Below, piece after piece: positions 1 through 7,871 of a stretch of DNA of 64,000 bases. This DNA comes from BOG-1184 sp049514575. Lineage in GTDB: Bacteria > Fibrobacterota > Chitinivibrionia > Chitinivibrionales > Chitinispirillaceae. The position numbers and the translations under genes are program-made. The stretch is from contig JBEKUX010000005.1 in the NCBI GenBank assembly GCA_049514575.1, positions 19,433-83,432 of the forward strand, written 5' to 3'. The notes under the pieces were generated by a model. The model had not been told where the DNA came from. It saw nothing but the letters and a program-made list of their open reading frames with translations, and searched no databases. The first letter of the stretch is position 1; the number at the start of each line of letters is the position of its first letter.

Positions 1-524
1 TCGACTTTTGGTTTGGGGAAAAAGGCGCCCGGCGGCACATGAAACAGGATCTTCGGAACAGCGAAGAACTGACAGAATATGGTCAGAAAACCATTTGATT
101 TCCGGTGCGGCGGAGAAACGATCCTTTCCGCCACTTCGCGTTGAACCATAAAAGTAAATGACCGGACAGTGCTGCCGTACAAAAGCGTTTTTTTTATAAT
201 CAGCGCTCCTATGGAATACGGCAGATTGCCGACCACATGCAGAGGGAATCCCGCCCTGCTAAAATCGAAATTGAGTACATCTGCCTCATGAACCGTGTAA
301 TGTCCATCTCCCAGCTTCTGTTTCAAACGGACGATTGCGTCCCGGTCGATTTCAACGCAATGAAACTCCGGAAAAAACTCCTTCAGAAAGATGGTAACTG
401 CGCCGTTACCTGGACCGATCTCCAGCACGTGCTCACCCGTCATTGCAGGTATTGCATGGGCGATTTTACGGGCATACGCGGGGGCGGTTAAAAAATGCTG
501 GCCGAGATGCTTCTTAGGTCGCAT
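1..524 (-). CDS. rsmA: 16S rRNA (adenine1518-N6/adenine1519-N6)-dimethyltransferase, partial
   Basis: RsmA (KsgA) dimethylates two adjacent adenines near the 3' end of 16S rRNA during late 30S assembly, using S-adenosylmethionine. Reading leftwards from an ATG at 524, the frame stays open to the window edge (about 174 residues), so the C-terminal third is missing. The protein starts with the family hallmark RPKKHLGQHFL. The SAM-binding motif EIGPGNG follows at about residue 36, the acidic EIDRD motif around residue 60, and the catalytic NLPY motif near residue 98. FMVQREVAERI follows, and the visible part ends in FFPKPKV, the conserved start of the C-terminal region. The order and spacing match the family. 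The start is the only one that keeps the complete N-terminal motif. It is divergent from the small secreted protein at 583. Confidence 0.94.
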   Translation of the reverse strand, partial: MRPKKHLGQHFLTAPAYARKIAHAIPAMTGEHVLEIGPGNGAVTIFLKEFFPEFHCVEIDRDAIVRLKQKLGDGHYTVHEADVLNFDFSRAGFPLHVVGNLPYSIGALIIKKTLLYGSTVRSFTFMVQREVAERIVSPPHRKSNGFLTIFCQFFAVPKILFHVPPGAFFPKPKV

Positions 525-582
525 ATGTAGTAAATTACAATCCGTCGTGGGAATGGTGAACGAGATTAAACAGGGAATCCGT

Positions 583-1005
583 ATGAAATCTGAAATGCTT
601 ATACGCCTGTGCGTTATCGGGATGGTTATCGTATCTGAGTGCGGTCATCACCAGAAAGGTACAGCCGGTAAAGAAATGTCCGTTGCTTCGGCTCCCCTGC
701 CTATAGACTTCGTTCCACCGGAGGACTCAAGTATCTCTTTTATCCGGATGATCGCCTGGTTCGGCTGCAACCATGATCTGGATTCCTTGTCAAACATTTT
801 CACCAATTCACTTTCCGCAAACAATGCTGCTGTCACGGACATCGATCAAAAAAACTTCTCAGCTTTACAGGACCATATCTGCGTTAAAAACGGCCTGCGT
901 GGCGGTTATCAAGAATACCGTTGGATCATGGACCATCTGGGAAGCATAAAAAACAAGGCGCTATATGATTCGGTGAGGATGCAACGTCTGCAAAATAAAG
1001 AATAA
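583..1005 (+). CDS. small secreted protein, possible lipoprotein, unknown function
   Basis: This is a 140-residue protein I do not recognise. It begins at an ATG preceded by AGGGA at a suitable distance; the open frame extends further upstream, but that part overlaps rsmA on the other strand. The N-terminus is a hydrophobic stretch (about residues 5-17) followed by VSEC. That resembles a lipobox, but glutamate just before the cysteine is unusual, so lipid attachment is uncertain. The rest is polar, with no domain I can name. The stop codon lies directly against a degenerate 5S rRNA copy at 1007, so the C-terminus may have been altered when that piece arrived. It could also be a truncated relic. 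Confidence 0.5.
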   Translation: MKSEMLIRLCVIGMVIVSECGHHQKGTAGKEMSVASAPLPIDFVPPEDSSISFIRMIAWFGCNHDLDSLSNIFTNSLSANNAAVTDIDQKNFSALQDHICVKNGLRGGYQEYRWIMDHLGSIKNKALYDSVRMQRLQNKE

Positions 1006-1006
1006 C

Positions 1007-1124
1007 CCTGGCAGTGACCCGCGCTCGCGTCTCCCGCGAAAGTCTACCCCACGCAGTACCATCGGCGCGGCAGGGCGCAAACCTTACGTGTTCGGGATGT
1101 GAACCCTGCGCTAAAACCACCGGG
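1007..1124 (-). pseudogene. degenerate 5S rRNA copy
   Basis: The segment matches the intact 5S gene at 27609-27724 in the same orientation. Both share the terminal CCTGGCAGTGAC block, the CACGCAGTACCATCGGCGC block, GTGTTCGGGATG and CCCTGCGCTAAAACCACC. The copy differs by a rewritten stretch after the first block, which is GC-rich, and by loss of about ten bases around the GGAACGGGTGTG region. These changes should disrupt normal 5S folding. No 23S gene or promoter is attached, only a fragment of the 23S-5S spacer at 1204-1265. I infer a decayed remnant of an rRNA operon 3' end. Confidence 0.75.
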
Positions 1125-1203
1125 AAATTTTCAAAGTTACAAGTTCAAAGCTTCAAGTAATAAGTTAAGAAAACTTGCTCCTTTCAACTTACTACTTTTA
1201 ACT

Positions 1204-1265
1204 TTTTTACATATCTGCTGTTAATGAAGCACATAAACCCGAAAGGTAAGTAACGTGTTGGAGCT
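1204..1265 (-). repeat. fragment of 23S-5S spacer from an rRNA operon
   Basis: The stretch contains ACATATCTGCTGTTAATG followed by AAGCACATA and CCGAAAGGTAA. This is the same series found between the intact 5S and 23S genes at 27735-27780, where it forms one strand of the 23S processing stem. Between this piece and the 5S relic lies about 80 bases of AT-rich, repetitive AAGTT/AACTT sequence (1125-1203) that the intact operon lacks. The GH43 gene stops just beyond it. Confidence 0.72.
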
Positions 1266-1266
1266 A

Positions 1267-3285
1267 TCACCTATTGAACAATTTCAGTAAATAAACCCCT
1301 GTAGGAAGCCTTGATATATCAACTGTTTTCCCTTTATCAAGCATGACTGCATCAACCTTTTTCCCTGATAGCGAATATACGCCGGTACACGTTGCATTAT
1401 CGCTGGTTCCGACAATGTCATGGTGACCACCCGAAAACGTATGTACGATAAGCCGCTGCAAATGTTTCCCGCAATTACGCATCAAAACCGTGGGTAACAA
1501 CGGTTCTACTACTCTTGTCGTTGCCGGTGCTTCGATAAACCTGAACATGTCGATGTCAAACAGGTTGGTCGCTCCGGCAGTACCGATGAAATTTACATAG
1601 AGATTATGGAGCCCGGTAACGCTTGAAGACATGGGTCTGAGTATGGCGCGCCACACATTGGTAGTATCCGTAATTGCCACAGTGCCTATGACCGTTCCCG
1701 TGCGGCTGTCGGCCCTGAATTCTATGGTGCGTGCAGCCGCTTTGCTTGCACTGCGGTAGCGGATATCAACCGCTTCGGCTCCGTTGCCGAAATAAACATT
1801 GTTATACTTTACAACATCGCCGTTTTCTATTGCCGTTATGCTGCCGCTGCCTGCAATGACGCCGGTAGTACTGGTGGTGACCGTTGCCTGCGAGTCGAAC
1901 GCTTCCGCCTGTATTTCATTGAACGCGTTGCGGGGTATCGTGCTCGTGGTCGTAAATCTGAACCAGTTGCATGCAAACTGCTGGTTCGTGTCACCCGGTG
2001 TACCTCTGAACACGAAATACAGATCGCTCTCGTAGTTGCCCGGCGCCCGGGTAAGCGCGCCTGATACGGTCTGCCAGCTTGTCAACGCCCCGGTATTGGG
2101 AACGGTACAGGTGGCAAGCAGCATTCCGGCAGTATCTCCCATGTGGAGTTCAATAGTGCCGCCGCGCGTTGACGCCACCCTTGCCTGAAGCGTGAGCCCG
2201 GACTGGCAGTTCATAAAGTTCGTCTTAGGAAATTCGACCCAATCGCCGTCATGAATCCCGAAAATTGCATGGCCGCCTTCCGAACACTGCTGCTGAAGTA
2301 TTCCTTTCATGTTGAAATAATTCTCCGCCTGCAGCGTGTCAAACGCCTCGTACCGGCCTACGCCGAAAGTGCCCGGAGCGGTGATCGAATCGATCATGCC
2401 GTTGTCCAGAAAATGAAGGTACCATATCCCGGTTTTACGGAAATAGGCATTTCCGTAAATACACATATGCGACGCAACATACCATTGGCCGTTTAGTTGA
2501 AATACGCTGCCGTGGCCAGTCCCCTGGCAGTATTTGTATCCTGAAATAACGCCACCCCTGAACGTATACGTTCCGGCAAGCGTTGTCGAGGTACCGTATC
2601 TGATTACGCCGTTTGAGGTCGTGCCATAGAGGCAATAGTAAAGTCCGTTCCTCTTGAAAATAAACGAAGCCTCGGTCATGTTCGGGGCAGAAGGCATGCA
2701 GAGACCAACGGGGGTCGCGACAAAACTTTTCATGTCCGTATTCAATTGCGCATGGCCGAAACAGTTGGTCCCATAACCTACGCCCCCGGGTTGCCCCCAT
2801 GTAAAATATTCGTTTCCGTTATCTTCGGTAAAGCAGGACGGGTCGATATTGGTGACAAGGTAGTTGCCGAGATAATCGGTAAAGCCCGAGGTGGGCGATG
2901 TGCTGCGCGCCACACCCACATCGGAATTCATGCAGAAATAGAAATAGTAATAACCGTTGTAGAAAAGAATATCAGGGGCCCAGCAGGTATGGTTCTTGGT
3001 CGCCCAGGAGACATTATTCTCGGAGAGAATGACGCCGTGGTCGGTCCAGTGAATGAGGTCGGTTGACGAGTAGCATTTGAAATCGTTTTCCAGCCAGGTC
3101 GTTACATATTCCGAAGAATCGTGGGAAGGATACAGATAGGCAGTGCCGTTAAACACGCGTATGGTGGGGTCCGCGTTACCGTCCCACCAGACAAAAGGGT
3201 TGCCTGCGGAACAAATAGAAGCTGAAACAATAATTGGTGCCACTACACAAGATACTCGGCTTTTCAAATAGCAGAAAACATTCAT
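1267..3285 (-). CDS. secreted GH43 glycosidase with two CBM6-like modules and C-terminal sorting tail
   Basis: This 672-residue protein is predicted to remove arabinose or xylose units from plant polysaccharides outside the cell. A signal peptide covers about residues 1-27. The five-bladed GH43 domain (about 28-340) shows the three expected acidic residues: base Asp39 in ADPTI, Asp148 in NIDPSCF, and acid Glu205 in MTEASF. Two CBM6-like beta-sandwich modules follow, at about 345-465 (starting QAENYFNM) and 470-600 (starting IQAEAFD). The last 70 residues resemble a type IX-type sorting domain and end LPTGVYLLKLFNR. The ATG start has GGGAGG upstream. It is the last gene of the carbohydrate region and reads towards the rRNA fragments. 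Family assignment is secure; the exact substrate is not visible. Confidence 0.9.
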   Translation of the reverse strand: MNVFCYLKSRVSCVVAPIIVSASICSAGNPFVWWDGNADPTIRVFNGTAYLYPSHDSSEYVTTWLENDFKCYSSTDLIHWTDHGVILSENNVSWATKNHTCWAPDILFYNGYYYFYFCMNSDVGVARSTSPTSGFTDYLGNYLVTNIDPSCFTEDNGNEYFTWGQPGGVGYGTNCFGHAQLNTDMKSFVATPVGLCMPSAPNMTEASFIFKRNGLYYCLYGTTSNGVIRYGTSTTLAGTYTFRGGVISGYKYCQGTGHGSVFQLNGQWYVASHMCIYGNAYFRKTGIWYLHFLDNGMIDSITAPGTFGVGRYEAFDTLQAENYFNMKGILQQQCSEGGHAIFGIHDGDWVEFPKTNFMNCQSGLTLQARVASTRGGTIELHMGDTAGMLLATCTVPNTGALTSWQTVSGALTRAPGNYESDLYFVFRGTPGDTNQQFACNWFRFTTTSTIPRNAFNEIQAEAFDSQATVTTSTTGVIAGSGSITAIENGDVVKYNNVYFGNGAEAVDIRYRSASKAAARTIEFRADSRTGTVIGTVAITDTTNVWRAILRPMSSSVTGLHNLYVNFIGTAGATNLFDIDMFRFIEAPATTRVVEPLLPTVLMRNCGKHLQRLIVHTFSGGHHDIVGTSDNATCTGVYSLSGKKVDAVMLDKGKTVDISRLPTGVYLLKLFNR

Positions 3286-3424
3286 CGATTCTCCCCTCCC
3301 TGATCGTTAATCTGATCCGTACGGCAAATACCAACTCCAATCTCAATCTCTTTATAAAAATATATATTTGAAGGCGCCAAGTTTAGAGGAAAAATTGCTC
3401 CTATTTTACCTCCATCAATCGCTT

Positions 3425-5275
3425 TCACGGTTTGTGTGATCCAATCGTATCCAGTGCCTTTTGTGCATCCCAGTATTGCGGATCGAGGCGCAGGGTTTTC
3501 CGGTACTCCTTGGCCGCCTCATCCAATCTGCCCTGCTGCGCGAGTATGCCCGCAATATTATAGTGCACTTCGGCTGCCTGGGGAGCTATGTGGGAGGCGG
3601 CCTCTAATTCTTTGAGGCCGCCATCAAGATTATTCAGTCGCGAAAGTGTTATTCCCATCAGTACATGGCACCGCCAGTCACCCGGCGTCTGTTGTAATGC
3701 ACCGGCAAACGCCTGCTGTGCCTCCGGAAACCTACCTACAACAAACAGTGCCCTGCCCAGATTGAGGTGATTCTCCGCCCAGGTTGGATCTAGGCGTATT
3801 GCTTTTGTAAACTCAACAATGGCCGAGTCGTATTGGCCGCGTTCGATCCATTCATTGCCGAGACGGGTATGCAGCTTCCAATCGTACGGCGACCGGGTCA
3901 GATAATAGTGCAGCAGTGTCAGAGTATCGTGCCATTGGGATTCATACTTCAGCGTTGTGTCGGCACTTCCGATCGCCAGGACCACCCCTATCCCAGCAAT
4001 AACAACGCGCTTGCCGCGTGCCTTCACTACGACAGCAGGAGTGTTCCACAAACGATTGAGCGCCCATGCAAGCGGCAGCAGAAGGCCCACCATGGGCAAA
4101 TACATGAATCGGTTGGAAACAACGGATGACGTAAAGCGCACGATACCCAGCGCCGGGGAAATGGCAATAAAGAAAAACAGCCCGCCTGCCAGCCAGGCAC
4201 GTGTGCGGCGCGCTGAACATACCATCGCCACAATTACTGCCGCCGTACCCAGGATGCAAAGCAGGACTTCGGGGTTTGTCAATGAAAACAACCGGGGAAA
4301 CGGATAGTCGTATACTAGCCCTGCCGGCCACACTGTTTTGAAAAGGTATAGACCTGTGCTGTAAAAAATGACAAAAGGCAAATAGGACACATGCATCAAA
4401 GGCACTCTCCCTGCTTCAAAAGACCGGGTTTGGGAAATGACCGTTATTACCGCGTATAGACCGCAGACAATCAAAAACGGCACCTTTTCCAAAAACGTAC
4501 GCCACTTGAGCCGCTTCAGCGGCCAATAATCCAAAACTAACAGCAGCACCGCCACTGGAACGGCCGTGGGTTTGGAAAGCACCGCACACATATACATAAA
4601 CAGAGAAACACCGTATCGTTTCCAATCGCCATGGTGCGTCTGATCCGCATGCCGCGCATAGAGTACGTAGAATACCAGCGTCCAGAGGGCAAAACATGTG
4701 GATAGCACAGCCTTGCGTTCTGCTATCCATAGTACCACATCAGCGTTCAGCGGATGCAGACCGTAGATCAGACCCAGCAAACAGCTTATCAGCCAGTTGC
4801 CAAACAGAAGGTAAAGCAGGACAACGACGAGTGCGACGTTTAACACATGCAACAATAACGTGGTGCGGTGAAACGGCCGAAGGTTGTTTGCCGCCACCGG
4901 ATCCAGAAAATCCACCATTATCGAGGTAAGCGCCAGGGGCTGGTAGTATCCCTTTACTACCGAGGGGGCGATCACTTCGCTGAAGAATGTTTTCACCGAT
5001 GCCCAACCGGGTTGCCGCATCTGCGGCGCTCCCAGGTAATACCGATCATCCATATAAAGCGCTCCTGCCGAAAGCGATGGCCAGTAGGTTGCCAGCACAA
5101 TCCCAAGCACTGCCAGCAAAATCGCGCCTCGAATTATCGGGCGATTCCACCTACGGCCAGGAGCGTCATTAGAGGGGTGGCTGAATTTATTGCCGACAGA
5201 GCCGGAACGCAATGCGGGATTGAATGCGTCGCGAGGATTTTCATCGGATTGCGAGCATTTCTTGCTCATAGTCAT
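3425..5275 (-). CDS. GT-C-fold membrane glycosyltransferase with C-terminal TPRs (TMTC-like)
   Basis: This 616-residue protein has about ten hydrophobic segments between residues 50 and 430, followed by four tetratricopeptide repeats (about 460-605). After the first membrane helix comes a loop with YMDDRYYLG. Such an acidic pair is typical of GT-C enzymes that use a polyprenyl-phosphate sugar donor. Further features are HPLNADVVLWIAERK and SKPTAVP, which recur in bacterial relatives of the eukaryotic TMTC O-mannosyltransferases. The start overlaps the stop of the DPM1-like gene by four bases (ATGA), so the two are probably translationally coupled: the first makes a lipid-linked sugar and this protein transfers it. 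The acceptor is unknown. A paralogue of the same design lies at 35852-37621. Enzymatic activity is inferred from architecture. Confidence 0.78.
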   Translation of the reverse strand: MTMSKKCSQSDENPRDAFNPALRSGSVGNKFSHPSNDAPGRRWNRPIIRGAILLAVLGIVLATYWPSLSAGALYMDDRYYLGAPQMRQPGWASVKTFFSEVIAPSVVKGYYQPLALTSIMVDFLDPVAANNLRPFHRTTLLLHVLNVALVVVLLYLLFGNWLISCLLGLIYGLHPLNADVVLWIAERKAVLSTCFALWTLVFYVLYARHADQTHHGDWKRYGVSLFMYMCAVLSKPTAVPVAVLLLVLDYWPLKRLKWRTFLEKVPFLIVCGLYAVITVISQTRSFEAGRVPLMHVSYLPFVIFYSTGLYLFKTVWPAGLVYDYPFPRLFSLTNPEVLLCILGTAAVIVAMVCSARRTRAWLAGGLFFFIAISPALGIVRFTSSVVSNRFMYLPMVGLLLPLAWALNRLWNTPAVVVKARGKRVVIAGIGVVLAIGSADTTLKYESQWHDTLTLLHYYLTRSPYDWKLHTRLGNEWIERGQYDSAIVEFTKAIRLDPTWAENHLNLGRALFVVGRFPEAQQAFAGALQQTPGDWRCHVLMGITLSRLNNLDGGLKELEAASHIAPQAAEVHYNIAGILAQQGRLDEAAKEYRKTLRLDPQYWDAQKALDTIGSHKP

Positions 5276-5970
5276 TTTATTTTTTTGTATAATGTAAACA
5301 ATTCATTGAACGCCTGGAAAATAACCTTCCCCTTCGCACCTGTCTGCTTGCCCGCCATGCGAGGATAATGCGTCACACCCACTTCCACAAAGCGGAAACC
5401 TTCCTTGTGCGCCTTCGCCAGAAGTTCTGTCGAGATCACGGCGCCCTTCGACGATAATTTCACCTTGTCCATCACCGGACGTTTCACCAGCTTGAACGCG
5501 CAATTCACATCCCGTGCCTTGAATCCAAACAGCCTTCTCACGAGGGTTCCCCACATGAACGTATTCAGCTTGCGAATCAAAGGATCCCGGCGGCTTTTGC
5601 GAAAACCGAGGATCACGTCTCCCTCGTCTGCTTTTTCGATAAGAAGAGGCAATTCCCCAAGGTCGAATTGCTGGTCCCCATCCGTAAAGAAAATAAGGTC
5701 ATACCGGGCATTCGCGAACCCGGAGATAACAGCCCCGCCGTAACCTTGGTTCACCTCGTGATGAACCGGATGCACGTGCTCGGGATCTTCGGCCGCGAAA
5801 CGCTCGAAAATGGTTCCCGTTCCGTCCGTGCTTCCATCGTTGACAGGAATGATCTCCCACGCACGGGCCAACTCAGGCAGGAGCTGTTGGGCTTTGAAGA
5901 TGAGGGGTTCGACGTTAGCTTCCTCGTTGAATGCCGGAAAGAAAAAGGATAAAGAAGAAACTTTTTCCAC
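5272..5970 (-). CDS. family 2 glycosyltransferase, polyprenyl-phosphate sugar synthase (DPM1-like)
   Basis: This 232-residue GT2 enzyme is of the dolichyl-phosphate-mannose-synthase type. It should transfer a sugar from a nucleotide donor to a polyprenyl phosphate at the inner membrane. It has FPAFNEEANV at residue 11, VNDGSTDGT near 43, the metal-binding region FFTDGDQQFD near 95, and a long conserved C-terminal half. It lacks the C-terminal transmembrane pair found in some family members. Translation starts at a GTG at 5970 with GGAG seven bases upstream. The coupled downstream gene encodes a GT-C membrane transferase, the natural user of such a lipid-linked sugar. Which sugar is transferred cannot be read from the sequence. 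Confidence 0.88.
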   Translation of the reverse strand: MEKVSSLSFFFPAFNEEANVEPLIFKAQQLLPELARAWEIIPVNDGSTDGTGTIFERFAAEDPEHVHPVHHEVNQGYGGAVISGFANARYDLIFFTDGDQQFDLGELPLLIEKADEGDVILGFRKSRRDPLIRKLNTFMWGTLVRRLFGFKARDVNCAFKLVKRPVMDKVKLSSKGAVISTELLAKAHKEGFRFVEVGVTHYPRMAGKQTGAKGKVIFQAFNELFTLYKKIK

Positions 5971-6460
5971 TTAGTATCTCCATTGTGAGCGTATACGCCT
6001 CGTATTCCCGGTTACGGATAGGCTTAATTTTTCGGGAGCAAGCTGGTGTTTAAAATAGATTTATATTTGCATCTTGTGGTGTGGAAAAATACCATCGATC
6101 ATGCTGCACTCCTGAAATTACAACTCTGCTGCGCTATATTTTACTTTGTTAATTACCGTAAAAGCGCCTGGACAATGACTATTCCGGAAATTCCACCTAT
6201 TTTCAGCGCCCCTATTAACGAGCGCCGGTGTTTTACGGTACTGCACGGCAGGTGCTGGAGCAGGATGACCGCGCGGCTGTTTACGGCCCTGCTTGAAAAA
6301 CGCGGGCTGACCTTGGTTCATCAGTTCGATTCCTGGGGAGAAAACGAACGGTTCAACCTCTCCACGCTATCGTGATTACATCAGCGTGCTTACTGTTTGA
6401 ATAATAAAATCACGCACGCCTCAACTTCAACAGGGAGGTGAAGTCGCTTCACAACTGCAC
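5971..6460. other. intergenic stretch without a supported gene
   Basis: This 490-base gap separates the GT2 gene from the GH54 stop codon. The only open frame of note is a 66-codon plus-strand frame from an ATG at 6175 to 6375. It has no convincing ribosome binding site and no recognisable motif. The left part is AT-rich and probably contains the promoter for the GT2/GT-C pair. I see no clear terminator hairpin. Confidence 0.4.
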
Positions 6461-7804
6461 TTATTTTCCTATGACGATTTTCCCTGTCCATCCCTCCATA
6501 CCGTCAATCGCCGTTCTACACACATAGACGCCGGCAGGGACCCGCTTCGCATCCCAGACCGCTTCGTGTCGGCCCGCGGCAATGACGCCGTTTACGATTG
6601 CGGCAACCCGCCTGCCTTGCTGGTCAAAAACATTCATACTCACGCGCCGGGCGTCCTGCAAGACGTAGCTGATAACCGCGTTACCGTTGGTCGGATTGTA
6701 ATGGATCTGGAACATGGATGCCGCTGTTGCGTCGCGAGCGCTATACAGGGCCGACGTGGTGGTTCTCCCGTACCCGGCGGCAACGATGTTGGCCTGAACG
6801 GAATCTTCGGTGGAATCCGGGGGACAGCCGGTGGTAATGGCCCCCTCGAAAAAGGTTCCTATGCCGGTGTGGCTGTTGTCACCGCCTATTCCCAAGATGA
6901 TAGCACCCTGCTTATACATGGGGTGCCAGCCGGTGGGACGTGTTCCGGCGTACTTGGTTTCAAGTTTGCCGGATTGGGCATTGCCGGCTCTTATGGAATA
7001 CCAGTTCCCGGTTTTACCCTTGACTATGGCCGTAACATAGTTGGCGACAATGGGCGTGTTGGTGCTATCGATCTGCGCAGCTCCGGCAGACATCCCATTT
7101 TCCAGATCCGCCATAACCCAGGGGCCGGTGCCGGAACCATGACCCCACTGGGTACTGTTTCCGAAATAGATACACTCCATGGTGGCATTGCCGTCATCAG
7201 TGTCGTTCTTCTCCGCGTTTCCGTAGTCGAAGCAACACCACTGGTTATAGTGTGTGCCGCTGCACACCATGTACATACCCTCCGGCTGGTCGCCGGTCGC
7301 CAGCCCCGTGGCTTTGTCGTTTCGATAACCGGTTCCGGCACTCGGAGACCATCCCATATATGTATAGACACCGTAGACCGTATGACCATTTATCTTAATC
7401 GGGGCATCGGTCGCGACTGCTTCCGTATCGGCGGGAACCCAGTAACCTGAACACCTGCTCTTGAGGTGGTTGCCGTTCGGGGACTGATCATAGATTGTCA
7501 AGATGGTGCCCGTTTTGCCGTTTAAGAACGAGTCCTGCGCGGCTGCATTGGCTACGCCTCCAGTGGTCAGGACACCGATGTCTTTAGTTTGGCCGTCCGA
7601 CAAGCGCTTGACCTGGTAGAGGGGCCCGTTGTACGAGGCATAAAGTGCACGCACCGTGCTGTGCGCCGCAACGCATGGCGTCCCGCCGGCGGCATAGATG
7701 TCGCAAGGGCATTTCGCGGCGTGGATTTTTTCCTGCGCAAAGAATAAACTCAACATGACGGCCAGCATTACATTAAACCATTTAAAAAAGCCGAAATACC
7801 GCAT
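6461..7804 (-). CDS. secreted GH54 alpha-L-arabinofuranosidase with C-terminal sorting tail
   Basis: This 447-residue protein closely follows the catalytic domain of fungal AbfB enzymes, which release arabinofuranose from arabinoxylan and arabinan. The signal peptide ends near residue 30. The mature protein opens with CPCDIYAAGGTPCVAAHST, the family signature. The vicinal disulphide pair is kept at Cys190-Cys191 in WCCFDYGNAE. The nucleophile aligns with Glu210 in TMECIYFGN and the acid/base with Asp309 in GIGGDNSHTG. In place of the fungal C-terminal CBM42, this protein has a short sorting-like domain ending GKIVIGK. The ATG start has a strong GGGGGAGG site. It is last in a set with a GH43 enzyme, a lipoprotein and a TIGR02147 regulator, which fits removal of arabinose side chains. 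Confidence 0.93.
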   Translation of the reverse strand: MRYFGFFKWFNVMLAVMLSLFFAQEKIHAAKCPCDIYAAGGTPCVAAHSTVRALYASYNGPLYQVKRLSDGQTKDIGVLTTGGVANAAAQDSFLNGKTGTILTIYDQSPNGNHLKSRCSGYWVPADTEAVATDAPIKINGHTVYGVYTYMGWSPSAGTGYRNDKATGLATGDQPEGMYMVCSGTHYNQWCCFDYGNAEKNDTDDGNATMECIYFGNSTQWGHGSGTGPWVMADLENGMSAGAAQIDSTNTPIVANYVTAIVKGKTGNWYSIRAGNAQSGKLETKYAGTRPTGWHPMYKQGAIILGIGGDNSHTGIGTFFEGAITTGCPPDSTEDSVQANIVAAGYGRTTTSALYSARDATAASMFQIHYNPTNGNAVISYVLQDARRVSMNVFDQQGRRVAAIVNGVIAAGRHEAVWDAKRVPAGVYVCRTAIDGMEGWTGKIVIGK

Positions 7805-7871
7805 AAAAAACCTCCCCCTTTAAGAATATTTAAGATTGAGATAAAAGATTCGCCTGATATCGATCGCATAT

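Noticed and set aside
1125..1203. AT-rich repetitive stretch as a possible CRISPR or tandem array
   Set aside because: The short AAGTT/AACTT repeats are irregular and have no spacer structure.
6046..6375. 109-codon plus-strand frame in the gap before GH54
   Set aside because: No ribosome binding site, no recognisable motif, and uneven composition; treated as chance.
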